Source of the DNA: Brasenia schreberi
Taxonomy: Eukaryota; Streptophyta; Magnoliopsida; Nymphaeales; Cabombaceae
Length of the DNA stretch: 64,000 nucleotides
Direction: 5' to 3'
Assembly: GCA_036023115.1 (NCBI GenBank)
Contig: JAYKKT010000086.1
Span: 16,259,501-16,323,500, forward strand
The number at the start of each line of letters is the position of its first letter. Positions within the stretch are counted from its first letter, which is position 1. Of the stretch, positions 62,546 through 64,000 are shown piece after piece. The translations under genes were made by a program, and so were the position numbers. A model generated the notes under the pieces. It was not told the DNA's origin. It saw only the letters and a list, made by a program, of their open reading frames with translations, and ran no database searches.

Positions 62546-62582
<37 letters not shown>
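62545..62582. repeat. (TA)n microsatellite (unit 3)
   Basis: About 18 TA units. Unit 1 has 6-7 units at the same place (near 41726) and unit 2 has lost the site. Confidence 0.92.
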
Positions 62583-62584
<2 letters not shown>

Positions 62585-62902
62585 AAATCAAACTGAAACA
62601 AGGAAGGCAAACTATACTGATTCTTTGAGATTGGCTTGTATATGACTGTTTTGTACTATGTTATAAAAGTAATATTCTTGACTTGATGGTCTTAACCGAG
62701 TTAACTGGGAACTCATCAAGTCCAAGTCAACATCAAACTAAATTAGGAAAGTAGCCCTAAGCAAGTTGATAAATATCTTCAAGTGTTGGAGGACGATTAA
62801 CCGAATGTGTAGGCATTGTATTAACCAACCAATCTTATCAACTATGATGTTGTCCACCCCCACTATGATGTCAATTTCACCACTAGTGGCTAGTGTAAAG
62901 CT

Positions 62903-64000
62903 AGAATTATCGAACATAGGTTAAGACAAATATTAAGTACAACAAAGAACCAATTTGGATTCATGTAAGGTAGATCTACTGTTGAAATGATTCACCTTTT
63001 GAGACGTCTTACAAAATATTTTAGAGTAAAAAAGAAAGACCTTCACAAGATATTTATTGATTTAGAAAAAGCTTACGATATGGTACCGAGGGAGGTTCTT
63101 TGGAGAACTTTAGAAAAAAGAGGTATCCCATTGACATATATTAACCTTATAAGAGACATGTATGATGGTACAAAAACATGTGTGAGGACTCATGAAGGAA
63201 TGACAGACTTCTTTGAAGTTAATATTAGGTTACATCAAGGATCAACTTTAAGTCCATACTTATTTATAATGGTGATGGATGAGTTAACAAAACATATTCA
63301 AGATGAAGTACCTTGGTGTATGTTATTTACATATGACATTGTATTAGTGGAGGAGTCTAAGGAAACAATTAATATAAAATTGGAACTATGGAGAGAAACA
63401 TTAGAAAGAAAAGGCCTCCGACTTAGTAGAACAAATACAAAATATATGGAATGTAAGCTTGATCATTTGGTTACCTCAGAGGACATAGAAATTAAAATTG
63501 ACATACATTGCATCCCTCAAAAGGAAAGTTTTAAATACCTAGGGTTAATTTTTCAAAGTGATGGAAGAATTTATGAAGATGCTATGCATATAATTAATGC
63601 TGGTTGGTTAAAATGGAGAGGAGCATCTGGTATTCATTGTGATAAGAAGATACTATTAAAATTAAAAGGTAAATATTATAGAGCAGCAATTAGACTTACC
63701 ATGTTTTATGGTTATGAGTGTTGGGCAATTAATCATCAACATGTACAAAAGATATTTGTGATAGAAATGAAGATGTTGAGATGGATGAGTGGTCATACAA
63801 GAAAACACTGTATACATAATGAGGTTATTAAAAACAAATTAGGAGTTACACCAATAGAGAATAAAATGATAGAATATCGTTTAAGATGGTTTGGAAATAT
63901 AGAAAGAAGATGAAAAGAAGAACCTGTAAGAAGGTATGAAAAACTAAATTTGGAAAGTATTAAGAGAGGTAGAGGACAACCACAAAAGTGTTGAAAAGAA
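62903..64000 (+). mobile_element. RTE-type LINE, 5'-truncated, running off the window
   Basis: It starts inside the reverse transcriptase domain (NQFGFM, stop, GRSTVEMIHLLRRL). From the ATG at 62987, 308 codons are open: [23 protein letters not shown], the catalytic box changed to FTYDIVLV (first aspartate replaced by tyrosine), then KYLGLIFQSDGR, GWLKWRGASG and the C-terminal MLRWMSGHTRKHCIH. The frame ends at TGA (63911-63913) where W would be expected and then continues (EEPVRRYEKLNLESIKRGRG). Without endonuclease and with the catalytic change it is inactive. It is nested in array unit 3. Confidence 0.92.

Larger units (their letters stand above)
54505..62902 (+). repeat. Array unit 3
   Basis: It starts GCTTCTTGTTCAGC before the third dioxygenase copy. 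It contains exons 1-3, the LTR-like repeats (57945-58300 and 59350-59760; the left one shortened by about 450 bp), the microsatellites and the SINE block. It ends where the LINE at 62903 is inserted. Confidence 0.85.

Overview
The window looks like nuclear DNA of a flowering plant. It is AT-rich, has long introns with GT..AG borders, and its genes are outnumbered by decayed Copia LTR retrotransposons, RTE-type LINEs, tRNA-derived SINEs and long CT/TA/GA microsatellites. I see no bacterial-type operons, CRISPR arrays, canonical tRNA or rRNA genes, and I cannot name the species from sequence alone.

Layout. 1-2.1 kb: 3' half and degraded LTR of a Copia element. 2.2-5.1 kb: a coding-like relic, a CACTA-like terminus and a small SINE with a perfect 14-bp target-site duplication. 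5.1-8.4 kb: a second Copia element that lost its reverse transcriptase half. About 10.4-10.6 kb: a plausible terminal exon on the minus strand that I cannot name. 12.2-13.3 kb: 5'-truncated RTE LINE (minus). 17.3-22.0 kb: an intron-containing, heavily mutated pseudogene of an ALA-interacting subunit (CDC50/LEM3 family, flippase beta subunit). 23.6-31 kb: LINE, SINE, microsatellite and Copia remnants. 32-34 kb: a promoter-like stretch and short tandem repeats, but no gene I can complete.

34.6-62.9 kb is the main feature: a direct array of three related units, each starting with a gibberellin 2-beta-dioxygenase 8-like gene followed by several kb of shared non-coding DNA. Unit 1 (34.6-48.65 kb) has an apparently intact three-exon gene (328 residues). 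Unit 2 (48.65-54.5 kb) keeps only exon 1. Unit 3 (54.5-62.9 kb) keeps all three exons but with frameshifts and a stop. Units 2 and 3 share a 22-bp deletion at the end of exon 1 and an extra block of about 600 bp in intron 1, so they are sisters derived from an already damaged copy. A 5.1-kb Copia element sits at the end of unit 1, and an RTE LINE truncates the end of unit 3 and runs off the window.

Only the unit 1 dioxygenase looks able to make its expected protein. It would inactivate gibberellins in the cytosol. I found no convincing undescribed biological system. The most informative observations are structural: the array and its order of decay, an empty target site for the Copia element, two templated (copy-paste) insertions with visible donors and microhomology, and palindromic CT-TA-GA microsatellites that expanded in one unit only. 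Percent divergences given below are by-eye estimates.
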